The notes: a model not told the origin generated them from the sequence alone. A stretch of 64,000 bases of DNA from Candidula unifasciata (GCA_905116865.2 CAJHNH020000194.1:215994-279993), one strand, 5' to 3'. Shown: positions 21,312 through 32,284, numbered from the stretch's first letter. A program made the numbers and translations.

Positions 21312-21555
21312 AAAGTAAAGTAAAAGTAAAGGACCCTTTTCCATGCTATTAGGCGTATAGGGCATATAGGGCTAGACACAAGTCAGCACAAGATTAGTGA
21401 TGTGGTTCGCATCACGCCGGCCGCCTTTACTTTCCGTGACTGCACCCGGTACCCACTCAAAGCTGTGTCGACCAGGGAGCCAAGGTCATTTTTGAAAAAA
21501 AAAAATCCGGCTCCGATCCGCGGCAAGCGTCTAGCTGCTCGGCTGGGCGACTCCT
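21312..21555 (-). repeat. SINE-1 copy with 13-bp target duplication
   Basis: The minus-strand copy is bounded by perfect TATCATTAATGTA repeats (21299-21311, 21556-21568). The body is in family order (tatagggctagac, agtcagcacaag, atcacgccggccgcctttac, gtcgaccagggagccaaggt) and the tRNA-like head is at the right. The 3' end is an aaagtaaagtaaaagtaaag run on the plus strand. Confidence 0.9.
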
Positions 21556-21569
21556 TATCATTAATGTAC

Positions 21570-21980
21570 AAAATGTAAAAAATAAATTATATATGTATAT
21601 ATATCTTTTTCTTTTCTTTACTCCTGGAATACTTCGCGGCGTCAGGGGAGGGAAAGATCTCTAGAACCGGCTCTTCTGCTCGCTTCGTATATAGTACTTT
21701 TCAGTGTCTCTGATAATTCTGCGATACATATCTATAACACTCTACTGCATCGATTGCGCGAGAGACTATTCGACCCTGCCTGTATAATAATCTTTCTGTT
21801 TTGATAATTTTTCTCTTTGTGTAGCCGAAAGTGCAGTTGGTCGTGAGTCGAGCAGTAGGTTTACTGGTAATATTAATGTTTTGTATGGGTTCGAACCTGC
21901 ACAGACTTTCAAGTGCGGATATGTATACAAAACGTGGGCTTGGCACCATGTGCTTGATGCGCCACTGGCGTGGGGAAAAT
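21570..21980. other. Intronic gap; one 82-codon minus frame of unknown meaning
   Basis: A minus-strand frame at 21949-21701 (with RFVYISALESLCRFEPIQNI and RAIDAVECYRYVSQNY) is open for 82 codons but matches nothing I recognise and lacks convincing splice context. It may be a retroelement relic. Confidence 0.3.
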
Positions 21981-21984
21981 GTTC

Positions 21985-22163
21985 AGTAAAACCTCTTTAA
22001 CATGAATTCAAAAGGACCGAAAAATGCAGAGTTCATGTTAAAAAGTTCATTCTAACCAGGGAAAAATAGATTATTATGAATACTACATCCCAGCTGGAAG
22101 CAAAATGCTGTGGATGTTATTGAGTGTTCGTCTTAAACGAGTTCATGTTAATAAGTTTTTACT
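21985..22163. mobile_element. Pogo/Tigger-like MITE, about 180 bp
   Basis: AGTAAAACCTCTTTAACATG at 21985 is matched by the reverse complement of 22139-22163 (AGTAAAAACTTATTAACATG) with few differences. The end resembles the Tigger end at 27132 (CAGTTAAACCTCGCTTAACG). There is no coding capacity. The TA target duplication is not clean. Confidence 0.55.
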
Positions 22164-22175
22164 TTATACGGTGCA

Positions 22176-22290
22176 TGTTTATTGACTATAGACGTTTTGA
22201 AATCATTTATTTGCGCACTGTAATTAAATGTGTTTATTATGTCATGTTTAAAGCCATGTACCCGTTAGTTTAGAATATCACTGCTATATA
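22176..22290 (+). repeat. Dispersed repeat shared with 42895-43015
   Basis: Both segments contain tgact(a/g)tag, ttg-gca-cgtaa, the tgtgt block, tgtca-gtttaaagc(g)ccatgta and cgtt-gttta-aatatcact in the same order. This is a diverged family of unknown type. Confidence 0.5.
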
Positions 22291-22379
22291 CGCTTTTAGG
22301 AATGCCCCGAGTGCTGTCATGTTGGTTATTAATTCAAATCTCAACTCCTTGCTATGTGTCCATTATACTTCTTTATTGT

Positions 22380-22470
22380 GGTTTTCTGTGGCAGTTGATA
22401 AGGGCTACTTTCGTCAGATGGTCAAACCATCTCATCTGTTGATCTGCAATTAACTGTGTGATTTATTTCA
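22380..22470 (-). pseudogene. LINE C-terminal scrap
   Basis: The minus strand reads ITQLIADQQMRWFDHLTKVA, matching the RMRW-GHL-RM signature of LINE ORF2 C-termini in this window. Confidence 0.45.
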
Positions 22471-22529
22471 TCTCCAGTTTTCTTCGAATAACTCAATGTT
22501 AAATTGTTATCTTTTCAACCACTTGCAGA

Positions 22530-22800
22530 ACTTTGAATGACAACATCACGATAGGCGTATCAGCCATATGCACCTGTGGAAAGGTGCCCCAGGCAGCAGA
22601 GTATGTACTCCAGGACTGCACAGAATTTGACACATTAAGGCAAACCTTTTGGCCAGAAAGAACAACTGTGGAACGTAAACTCTATGGACCACAGAATGAA
22701 CTAACAACGACAGTGAAATTTATATAAGAGACAAAATTGCTGATATAGACAACTTATTTCAGGCGAACGAAAGAAGAAGAAGCAGACAACATCAAGAAAT
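22530..22800 (+). pseudogene. LINE ORF2 C-terminus (RNase-H-type LINE)
   Basis: The plus strand reads CTCGKVPQAAEYVLQDCTEF, DTLRQTFWPERTTVERKLYG and ELTTTVKFI, then a stop, with further coding-like sequence (an ERRRSRQHQE stretch) in another frame. The Cys-Cys...H...C pattern followed by LR-WP-KLYG is a known C-terminal module of RNase-H-bearing LINEs. It is probably the same family as the twin-primed copy at 17395-17950. The tail continues into the 60-bp minisatellite. Confidence 0.65.
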
Positions 22801-23403
22801 GGACAGGACTAAGTTATCATACCCTTATTCATCAAGAAGAAGCAGACAACATCAAGAAATGGACATGACTAAGTTATCATACCCTTATTCATCAAGAAAA
22901 AGCAGACAACATCAAGAAATGGTCGGGACTAAGTTATCATACCCTTATTCATCAAGAAAAAGACAACATCAAGAAATGGACAGGACTAAGTTATCATACC
23001 CTTATTCATCAAGAAAAAGCAGACAACATCCAGAAATGGACATGACTAAGTTATCATACCCTTATTCATCAAGAAGAAGACAACATCAAGAAATGGACAG
23101 GACTAAGTTATCATACCCTTATTCATCAAGAAGAAGACAATATCAAGAAATGGACAGGACTAAGTTATCATACCCTTATTCATCAAGAAGAAGCAGACAA
23201 CATCAAGAAATGGACATGACTAAGTTATCATACCCTTATTCATCAAGAAGAAGCAGACAACATCAAGAAATGGACATGACTAAGTTATCATACCCTTATT
23301 CATCAAGAAAAAGCAGACAACATCAAGAAATGGACAGGACTAAGTTATCATACCATTATTCATCAAGAAGAAGACAGAGAAAGATGCTGGATTTCGTGTG
23401 CTA
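22765..23403 (+). repeat. 60-bp minisatellite derived from LINE coding sequence, about ten units
   Basis: Units of 60 or 57 bases keep one plus-strand frame of 201 codons at 22799-23404, each translating as MDRTKLSYPYSSRRSRQHQE or close. The array ends in SSRRRQRKMLDFVC and a stop. The copy at 59458-59540 has the same ending with only one unit, which identifies the unit as the C-terminal codons of a LINE. The array is therefore an expansion of element sequence and not a host gene. Confidence 0.85.
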
Positions 23404-23546
23404 GTGCATACATCGAAACACCCCCATGACCCTTACGTGGTCAAGTGTTTTCTTATATGCGTTTATATGTGGTATTATTTGACACACTTGACGACGTAGA
23501 AAATGCTTACTTCAGAAAGAAAAAACAAATGTAGCCGTCTACTTAC

Positions 23547-23675
23547 TCTCAATCTGTACTTTGGTACCCTTGACTACAGCCTTGAGGTGGATTCGGCCTC
23601 TTCGCTCTGTGTGGTCTACCCCACACAACAACGGCACGTTCTTCTCACATCTCCTGTGAACGTTCATATCACAGG
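23547..23675 (-). CDS. PKC exon: second half of C1B and linker to C2
   Basis: This exon completes the C1B zinc finger begun at 40454-40562. After a ttctgcctag acceptor the minus strand reads two bases, then [18 protein letters not shown], then the [13 protein letters not shown] linker typical of conventional PKCs, ending in phase 1 at a gtaagt donor. Joined to the previous exon, the split codon gives Ser and the remaining ligand spacing C-x2-C-x4-H-x2-C-x7-C is complete. The exon is 129 bases (42 whole codons). A 60-bp minisatellite ends about 150 bases to its left, in the downstream intron, and an AT-rich 21-bp array begins about 200 bases to its right, in the upstream intron. No stop or frameshift is seen. 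Confidence 0.96.
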
Positions 23676-23759
23676 CTAGGCAGAAAGAGAAGCAATAACG
23701 GAAATAGACATTAGTGGCAACGAAAAGCAAATATGTACATTAAACACACATACTATAAA

Positions 23760-23785
23760 TATATACATATATGTGTGTGTGTGTG

Positions 23786-23850
<65 letters not shown>

Positions 23851-24486
23851 TATGTGTATACATAAAACTCATACATATAAACAGTAAACACATACATATA
23901 TACAGTAAACACATACATATATACAGTAAATACATACATATATACAGTAAACACATACATATATACAGTAAACACATACATATATACAGTAAACACATAC
24001 ATATATTCAGTAAATACGTACATATATACAGTAAACACATACATATATACAGTAAATACATACATATATACAGTAAATACATATATACAGTAAATACATA
24101 CATATATACAGTAAATACATACATATATACAGTAAACACATACATATATACAGTAAATACATACATATATACAGTAAATACATACATATATACAGTAAAT
24201 ACATACATATATACAGTAAACACATACATATATACAGTAAACACATACATATATTCAGTAAACACATACATATATACAGTAAACACATACATATATTCAG
24301 TAAACACATACATATATACAGTAAACACATACATATATTCAGTAAATACGTACATATATACAGTAAACACATACATATATTCAGTAAATACGTACATATA
24401 TACAGTAAATACATACATATATACAGTAAATACATACATATATACAGTAAATACATATATACAGTAAATACATACATACAGTAAAA
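23760..24486. repeat. GT/AT microsatellite and 21-bp minisatellite beside a PKC exon
   Basis: A GT run and a 60-base AT run (23788-23848) lead into about 29 units of tacagtaaacacatacatat (21 bases) from 23871 to 24486. Variants such as attcagtaaatacgtacata recur in blocks. Because 21 is a multiple of three, several frames stay open on both strands; none is a gene. The array begins about 200 bases upstream of the PKC C1B exon 2 acceptor. Confidence 0.93.
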
Positions 24487-24534
24487 CGTCTACTACCCGT
24501 CACCGCCTGGACCAGGGCTGTGATGAACGAACGA

Positions 24535-24590
24535 ACGTTAATTTTAAAGGGTCACAAATTGGGCACGCCGGCCCGTCTTACATTCAGCCC
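24535..24590 (-). repeat. LINE 3'-end module
   Basis: The plus strand taattttaaagggtcacaaa, ttgggcacgccggcccgtct repeats the 3' end seen at 19485-19540 and, inverted, at 31390-31450. Only the last 50-60 bases are present. Confidence 0.65.
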
Positions 24591-24719
24591 TTCCAAAGAC
24601 GCGTCTTTCACACAGCAGTTGTATTATATCAATAAAGCATTTTATATTCATATGATAATATGCATATTGTCAATATCAAGAGAGAAAAAACATGGCTGGT
24701 AAAATGCATGTGCACACAA

Positions 24720-24789
24720 GCGCACGCACACACACCCACATCTACGCGCATACCCACTCACTTGAACACACACACACACACACACTCTC

Positions 24790-24834
<45 letters not shown>

Positions 24835-24991
24835 TATACAGACACACACACCCGGATACACCACCCCACACACACACGCACGCACGCACACATGCATTCA
24901 CACACACACACACACACATCCATATATCCCATCCTACCCCCCCCCACACACACATTCATCCATCCACCCCCCCCCCACACACACACGCAAG

Positions 24992-25028
<37 letters not shown>
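24720..25028. repeat. CA/AT/C compound microsatellite
   Basis: CA runs, an AT run at 24795-24830 and C runs at 24937-24945 and 24967-24975 form 300 bases of simple sequence, ending in CA exactly where the Tigger-like element begins. Confidence 0.92.
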
Positions 25029-25032
<4 letters not shown>

Positions 25033-27132
25033 ATGCGAAACAATTTTTCTCAGATAAATTAACGTAAAATACGATGAGTTCTATGTCTAAAAAATACTCA
25101 CAAAATGTTTTGTATAACGTTTATTCAAAGAAAATTATCTTCATATTGTTAAGGAGAGTGAATCATCTTCATCTTTTCTTCCACCGCGGAACGAAACTAC
25201 CTGGATTGCGAATTCGATTTGCAGGAAAAAATCGAAATAATTATGATACATAACTAATTATTTTTTACTATAAAGATGTCCAGAGACATTTATTTTTGCC
25301 GACGTTTCAAAATTTGGCTAAAATGCGACACAGCATTATCATTAAATAAATTTGCAGCGCGCATAGCCACTCCCTTATTAGGGTGATGCTTCTCAATGTA
25401 AGATGCAACAGTTTGCCATGCTTTTAGCATTTATCTTACTTCGCCAGAAAATTGTTGCTTTTCTGTTACCTCCTCCTCTGACAAACTTTCCTCGAAAACT
25501 TCTTGCTGTGAAACACAATGCAACTCCATAAGCTCTTCGGTGGTCAGCTCTTGGCTGTGCTCTTCCACAAGCTCTTCGATATCACTGTATCGACCTCCAA
25601 TCCTATGATAGTGGTTAAAGACACAACCTCGTTGACTACAAGTTCCACAGGTACTGTCTCGAACTCTTCAGTCACATTCGACAACGCTCTCCGGGCCAAA
25701 GCTTCTTCCAAGCAGAAGTTAGGGTTCTTTTGGTAACCCCTTTTCACGCCTTTTCTGTCATCTTGAGGCAGGCCACGATGTGGAAGTGATTTTTCCAAAA
25801 CTCTCTGAGAGTGACGTTGGTCCCTTCAGTCACCTGAAAACAATGCTCGAATAGTGCTTTAGTGTAGAGTTTCTTAAAGTTAGAAATAACTTGCTGGTCC
25901 ATGGGCTGGAGTAACGGAGTGGTGTTGGGAAGCAGAAACTGAATCTTGATGAATTTAAATTCTTCAGGGAGTCATCTTGTAGGTCAGGAGGATGGGCAGG
26001 AGTGTTATCCATAACAAGCAAGGCATGGAGTAGCAGATTCATCTCAAGCAAAATATTTTTTTCAAAGAAGGACCAAACACTTCCTTGATCCACTCAGTAA
26101 AGATGTCACGTGTCACCCGAGCCTTTCTGTTGGACCTCCACATCACATTTAGCCTGCTCTTCTGGGTTTTGCGTTTACTGAAGGCTCGTGGAATTCCTGA
26201 ATGGTAGACAAGCAGCGGTTTAATTTTCAAATCGCCGCTTGCATTAGCACAAAATAGCAACGTGAGACGGTCTTTGACTTGTGGCCGGGCAATGCATTCT
26301 CCTCTGCTGTTATATACATTCGCTTCGGCATCTTTTTCCAGAAGAGACCTGTTTCGTCACAATTAAAAACCTGTTTTAGCAAGTAACCTTCAGAATCTAC
26401 GAGCTTCTTGAAATCGCCGATGAAGTTCTCTGCTGCTTTTGTGTCGGAACTTTCTGCTTCACCGTGGCTCACAACGCTGTGGATGCCTGTTCTCCTCTTG
26501 AACTTCTCGAACCATCCACGGCTTCCCTTAAATATTTCTTCTTTGTCTGTTACGATCCTGGCGTCTTCTTAACGAGGTCGGCGAAAATCATTTTTGCCTT
26601 CTCACAAAAGATGTTCTTGTTAATAGTGTCACCTTGTAGTTGCTTTTAATTTATCCATATGAGAAGGAACCTTTCAAAATCGTCGACAGTACGTACCGTT
26701 ACGCAGATATTCTTGTCACTCCCTGTGAAGCATCCTCTCCTTACTTTTGTCCTTGTTCTTTGGGATAGTGCAAATCGTTGATGTAAACCGACTCTATGTG
26801 CGTGCTAGATCAGCCACTCTTACACCTCGTTCTCGCTTTTCAATGATTTGAAGTTTCATTTCTATGGTTATTTTTAATCTCTTATGGCTGATTTCTTGCG
26901 GCTTTTTCTACGGGGACATTTTCTCAAGGGTTTATTAAACTTTTTGCACACACACAAAATTACAAATCTATTTCCTAATTATTTCCCTAATAATTAATTC
27001 AAAATATTCATATCCTCGCCACTCGTTATGCGAAACGTCGCTCGTTAAGCAAGTAATTCTTTTACAATTTGTTTTGCTTGTTATGCGAATTACTCGTTAT
27101 GAGAGGTGCTCGTTAAGCGAGGTTTAACTGTA
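25029..27132 (-). pseudogene. Tigger-like (pogo group, Tc1/mariner superfamily) transposon, inactivated
   Basis: The minus strand carries a whole transposase order. The N-terminal part at 26925-26780 has KRLKITIEMKLQIIEKRERG and VRVADLART, a psq-type helix-turn-helix. Then come FNCDETGLFWKKMP (first catalytic Asp), CANASGDLKIKPLLVYHSG, VMWRSNRKARVTRDIFTEWI, LLVMDNTPAHPPDL (second Asp), LLQPMDQQVISNFKKLY (third Asp), LREFWKNHFHIVACL, AWKKLWPE, EELTTEELMELH and AVSHFSQILKRRQK. The transposase cuts and pastes the element at TA. In-frame stops and several frameshifts kill it. The right terminal repeat is clear at 27132 (TACAGTTAAACCTCGCTTAA on the minus strand); the left one is cut off by the CA tract. 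It closely resembles Tigger1/TIGD1-type proteins. Confidence 0.85.
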
Positions 27133-27149
27133 TGTGATCTCCTTTTGTG

Positions 27150-28548
27150 TCTTTGAGGCTAGAGCTTTCAGCGCATCTTTGAGGATAGAGTTTTCAGCGC
27201 ATCTTTGAGGCTAGAGCTTTCTGCGCGTCTTTGAGGCTAGAGCTTTCAGCGCGTCTTTGAGGCTAGAGCTTTCTGCGCATCTTTGAGGCTAGAGCTTTCT
27301 GCGCATCTTTGAGGCTAGAGCTTTCTGCGCATCTTTGAGGCTAGAGCTTTCAGCGCATCTTTGAGGCTACAGCTTTCAGCGCATCTTTGAGGCTAGAGCT
27401 TTCAGGGCATCTTTGAGGATAGAGCTTTCAGCGCGTCTTTGAGGCTAGAGCTTTCAGCGCATCTTTGAGGATAGAGCTTTCAGCGCATCTTTGAGGCTAG
27501 AGCTTTCAGCGCATCTTTGAGGCTAGAGCTTTCAGCGCATCTTTGAGGCTAGAGCTTTCAGCGCATCTTTGAGGCTAGAGCTTTCAGCGCATCTTTGAGG
27601 CTAGAGCTTTCAGCGCATCTTTGAGGATAGAGCTTTCAGCGCATCTTTGAGGCTAGAGCTTTCCGCGCATCTTTGAGGCTAGAGCTTTCAGCGCGTCTTT
27701 GAGGCTAGAGCTTTCTGCGCATCTTTGAGGCTAGAGCTTTCTGCGCATCTTTGAGGCTAAAGCTTTCTGCGCATCTTTGAGGCTAGAGCTTTCAGCGCAT
27801 CTTTGAGGCTAGAGCTTTCAGCGCATCTTTGAGGCTAGAGCTTTCAGGGCATCTTTGAGGATAGAGCTTTCAGCGCGTCTTTGAGGCTAGAGCTTTCAGC
27901 GCATCTTTGAGGATAGAGCTTTCAGCGCATCTTTGAGGCTAGAGCTTTCAGCGCATCTTTGAGGCTAGAGCTTTCAGCGCATCTTTGAGGCTAGAGCTTT
28001 CAGCGCATCTTTGAGGCTAGAGCTTTCAGCGCATCTTTGAGGCTAGAGCTTTCAGCGCATCTTTGAGGCTAGAGCTTACAGCGCATCTTTGAGGCTAGAG
28101 CTTTCAGCGCATCTTTGAGGCTAGAGCTTTCAGCGCATCTTTGAGGCTAGAGCTTTCAGCGCATCTTTGAGGCTAGAGCTTTCAGCGCATCTTTGAGGCT
28201 AGAGCTTTCAGCGCATCTTTGAGGCTAGAGCTTTCAGCGCATCTTTGAGGCTAGAGCTTTCAGGGCATCTTTGAGGCTAGAGCTTTCAGGGCATCTTTGA
28301 GGATAGAGCTTTCAGCGCGTCTTTGAGGCTAGAGCTTTCAGCTCATCTTTGAGGATAGAGCTTTCAGCGCATCTTTGAGGCTAGAGCTTTCAGCGCATCT
28401 TTGAGGCTAGAGCTTTCAGCGCATCTTTGAGGCTAGAGCTTTCAGCGCATCTTTGGGGCTAGAGCTTTCTGCGCGTCTTTGAGGCTAGAGCTTTCAGCGC
28501 ATCTTTGAGGATAGAGCTTTCAGGGCATCTTTGAGGCTAGAGCTTTCA
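27150..28548 (+). repeat. 26-bp minisatellite, about 54 units, with 442-bp higher-order period
   Basis: The unit is gaggctagagctttcagcgc plus atcttt (26 bases). Marked variants (gaggata, ctgcgc, cagggc, gcgtc) recur in the same order: the cagggc unit followed by gaggata starts at 27403, 27845 and 28287, exactly 442 bases apart (17 units). The array starts 18 bases after the end of the Tigger-like element. Confidence 0.95.
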
Positions 28549-28559
28549 ATCTGTGTTGC

Positions 28560-29680
28560 ATTCACCTTCTTCTGTGTTTCAAGCCAGGCGTGATGCACTT
28601 TGGTAACACCGTCTCTGCTTGTGAGTGGCTAGTTGTAGGTTTATGGTTAAGAACTGACCCTCCCCTTACCCCATCCATTTTTGTAGACGATGACGGATAA
28701 CAGAAACTGGCGGTTGAAAGAATAAATATTTATTAAAGTTCAATTGCGCATGTCCGTCTGTCTGTCTGTGTGTGTATAAATGTATGTGTGTATGTATGTA
28801 TGTATAGGTGTGGGTGTGTATGCGCGCGCGCGTGTGTATATACATATGCATATATACCGCCTACATAAAATATATTAAATCCATTTGCTTCTTCTGTTTT
28901 TGTCCTTAATAAAGTTTTTGATACATTGTGCTGTTGTTGACAGCCAGGCTGCGATATCTGCTTCTTTCGCCTAGAATATCCGATTTTTGCGAATCCCTAT
29001 TTAGCAGCATTTAACGATATCCCTGTTAACGGGGGTGTGGATGTCAGGGGTCTCTACCTCTCCCACATTCCTAATTGAGCCTCTAAACTCATACAGGGAA
29101 CTGGCTACTGAAGAACGAGACGGAGCACGTGTAGAGATGTTCGGTGTGCAGTGATTTTATTTCTCGGACTATTCACTTATATCAATAAACACTATATTCA
29201 CACACCACATACACAAACCATATCCACACCTACATACAACATACTACACCCACACAAAATACCCACATAACTTTTGTACATTAACACACTCACCTACACA
29301 CACTACACGCATATCCACACACTACAACCACACATCACATCCACACACGACAGCTACTATTACACTAAAACTTTACCTCCACACACTTACTGAAGGGGGG
29401 AAAGCCGTCTCGATAACGACTCGAACGGAAGACGTTCAGGTCGGTAGCCACTTTGTCATTCCGCCTCCTTTTTGCACATATACATATATTATTAAGAGCT
29501 CAAAGTAAACAGACAGACAGACATGCGCGCGTTATCGTTTGAAGATGTTTAAGTAGTTAAGCCAATCTTTGAAGATATCAAATGCACTTAAGTAAGCTTT
29601 CAAAGATACATTTTGAGGTGAAATAAACTTTTGGAAATATTTAAGTAGTAAAATACAGTTTTGCTAATATTTCAAGCTGC
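28560..29680. other. Intronic stretch with short GT and CA-rich runs
   Basis: It contains a GT/TATG run at 28763-28840 and a CACA-rich stretch at 29195-29390. A possible tRNA-like head lies on the minus strand at 29470-29395 (agtggctaccgacc, then cgttcgagtcg). No gene was recognised. Confidence 0.4.
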
Positions 29681-29795
29681 CAGATCGGCCCAGCCTTACA
29701 TGGGTATAGGATAAAGTCATGGGAAGTAAAGGCGGCTAGCACAATGTTGATCCCGCGGTTAGCACGATGCTGACCACATCACCTACCCAGGTTGC
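29680..29795 (+). repeat. SINE-1 fragment with internal duplication
   Basis: The cagatcggcccagcctta, aagtaaaggcggctagca and gctgaccacatcacctaccc blocks match SINE-1. The gctagcacaatgttgat segment is duplicated as gttagcacgatgctgac. Confidence 0.7.
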
Positions 29796-30129
29796 ATTAA
29801 AAAAAATTATGGTCTCTGAATAAGAAGAAACTCCACGGGGGAGCATGTACAACAGGAGTCTACCAATCGTCAGTAGAAGTAATCCCTTGTCGACAAAAGT
29901 TTCGAACTCCTAGACATTTTCAGAGAGTGGGCCCACCTGAGCCCATGAGGCTCAGGGTTGATTTCCTCCTGCTGCACGTATTACCGGATGTTTTTCGGAG
30001 AGGGACAAGACGAAATTGGTGACTTTGCAAACGGTACTGTGAGATACTGTATTTACATAGTCGCTGCGGTAGCATAATTAGAGCAGTCAGCATACCTGGG
30101 CGACCAAGTGGCAAGCTTACGGTTGGTTT

Positions 30130-30640
30130 ATCGGACACAAGTTAGACTTTGTTATCAGATGGCAGAGGGACACTGGCAGACAATTCGGACACGATGGACT
30201 TTAAGGGATAAGACACTCTTTTTCACTAGATACCCGGACCAGCTCACCGAGGCCCGTTCCCCACGACGTTCCGTTGTGTCAAGAGCCAGCTCGAGGCCTT
30301 CTCAGCAACCTCGCCCAGTATTTTAGTGCTCGTTTGCGCTCATTTCCTGGCAAGCAAGTTGTTTATTCACATTGTACATAGAAGTGGAAACGAGACCTTT
30401 TGCGACTGCCTCGACGGCGAAGATTCTTACTGTGTACGCTTCGTCACTCCTCCGACCAGCCGCTTAGTCACTGTACTTCTCGAGCTTGTACATGTGGCTT
30501 TTCTCCATTGGCGACTTATACGGCACGGTCAGCTCGATCAGGATGAGCTGACGTTTCTCCGCAGAGTGTAGGACTATGTCGGGTCGCAGGCCAGTCTTCC
30601 GGATTAACTCAGGGTACTCAGTGTAGTCTCATATGTCCGA
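30130..30640 (-). pseudogene. Retroelement-associated PD-(D/E)XK nuclease fragment
   Basis: The minus strand reads GLRPDIVLHSAEKRQLILIE, then LTVPYKSPMEKSHMYKLEKY, and in shifted frames VRIFAVEAVAKGLVSTSMY and a VAEKASSWL-RNV segment. This follows the C-terminal nuclease-like region found with reverse transcriptases in many invertebrate retroelements: an Asp in RPDIVL, then Glu in IELTVP, then VEVG-RG, then AEKAS-WLW-RNE. It would nick target DNA. Stops and frameshifts break it. A ttggtttatcggac segment at about 30122 has its reverse complement at 30636-30649, so short inverted repeats flank it. The parent element type is uncertain. Confidence 0.5.
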
Positions 30641-31384
30641 TAAACCACTGGCGGGACATTTGCTTTACTTTTCAGGTTCGGAAGATATCTTCCAAAACAG
30701 TAAGCTATTGTAGATATCTAGTTGATAAAACTAAATGCATGGCATGTACAATGACTTAATGTAAGTTTTTGTAGATATTCAATGCGTTAGTGTATTCTTT
30801 GACTAAGCTATGTAAGAATAGCGCTAAAATAGTCTTGGTCAAAATGTTTAAAATTGAAATCTTTTCAGGCCAGAGGCTCCAGCACCAGCACTAGCTACGC
30901 CTCTGCGGGCGGGATCCAATCCGCTGGCCTCAAGTTGAATAGCTCCGTTACAGGCCAATCGGTACTCGATGAACGAATGCGGTCAATACAGACCGCCTCT
31001 ACTTAACAGATGAGATACTACAGCGCGCACAAAACGTGATGAAACATTTCTATTCCCACTGTTATTTGCTTGGACGTGCGCGTATTTATCCATCAATCAA
31101 AATAATTTCACCCGCTTATCGCGCCAGACACGAACTGTCTGGCCAGCCATCTCTGTGTTGTGTTTTTACTTTATCCATTAGCAAGTTCATATATACACTA
31201 GGAAAACGTCATAGAAAGTCATAGGCCCCTGCGTGGAGGTCCTTCTATTTGTCTTTCTGTTTGCTCGTGGGTCTGTCTATATATTATTCCGCTTGACCAT
31301 TGAGTCAATTGATTTCCCTCTGTGTGTGTGTGCGTGTGTGTGTGTGTGTGTGCGCGCGCGCGTGTGTGGCCCACTCGTTGGTCT

Positions 31385-31460
31385 GTTTAAAATAAAGGGC
31401 GGAATATTAGACGGGCCTGCGTGCCCAATTCTTTACCCTTAAAAAAGGTTAGTTTGTTCT
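31385..31460 (+). repeat. LINE 3'-end module
   Basis: The plus strand agacgggcctgcgtgcccaa and ttctttacccttaaaaa is the plus-strand form of the 3' module at 19485-19540 and 24535-24590. It runs straight into the TC/CACT array. Confidence 0.65.
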
Positions 31461-32060
31461 TTCTCTCACTCTCTTTCTCTCTCTCTCTCTCTCACTCTCT
31501 GTCTTTCTCTCTCTCTCACTCTCTCTCACTCTCTCTCTCTCTCTCTCTCTCACTCACTCACTCACTCACTCACTCACTCACTCACTCACTCACTCACTCA
31601 CTCACTCACTCACTCACTCACTCACTCACTCACTCACTCACTCACTCACTCACTCACTCACTCACTCACTCACTCACTCACTCACTCACTCACTCACTCA
31701 CTCACTCACTCACTCACTCACTCACTCACTCACTCACTCACTCACTCACTCACTCACTCACTCACTCACTCACTCACTCACTCACTCACTCACTCACTCA
31801 CTTCACTCACTCACTCACTCACTCACTCACTCACTCACTCACTCACTCACTCACTCACTCACTCACTCACTCTCGCTCGCACTCACTCACTCACTCACTC
31901 ACTCACTCACTCACTCACTCACTCACTCACTCACTCACTCACTCACTCACTCACTCACTCACTCACTCACTCACTCACTCACTCACTCACTCACTCACTC
32001 ACTCACTCACTCACTCACTCTCTCTCTCTTTCTCTCTCTCACTTACTCACTCTCTCTCTC
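31460..32060 (+). repeat. TC tract leading to a 470-bp CACT array
   Basis: TC/CTCACT sequence at 31460-31550 changes to an almost perfect CACT array at 31551-32020, with breaks at 31801 and 31871, then returns to TC. It starts at the 3' end of a LINE module. The 219-codon open frame of Ser-Leu-Thr-His repeats is an artefact of the repeat. Confidence 0.96.
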
Positions 32061-32284
32061 GCTGTAATTCTGTTGCTTGAATCTATCGAATTGAATAACA
32101 ATTTTACCTATATATTCATCTGTCTGCGTGTATAATCGATTTTGAAAACCGATTTATCTACGTATCCATCCGTCTGAGCGTCTATATCGATTCTGAAAAT
32201 CTATTTATCCACCCATCAATTTCTCTCTGTATCGATTACGAGAATGGTTTTAATCGGCCATCTCACTGCATGCCTGTCTAGATT

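Noticed and set aside
23733..24477. Frames of 244 and 228 codons made of Tyr-Ile/Val repeats
   Set aside because: They are translations of a 21-bp array and AT repeats on both strands.
27150..28548. CRISPR-like array of regular units
   Set aside because: Units are head-to-tail with no unique spacers, and the genome is animal; it is a minisatellite.
31421..32080. A 219-codon open frame of Ser-Leu-Thr-His repeats
   Set aside because: It lies entirely in TC and CACT simple repeats and has no other sequence.
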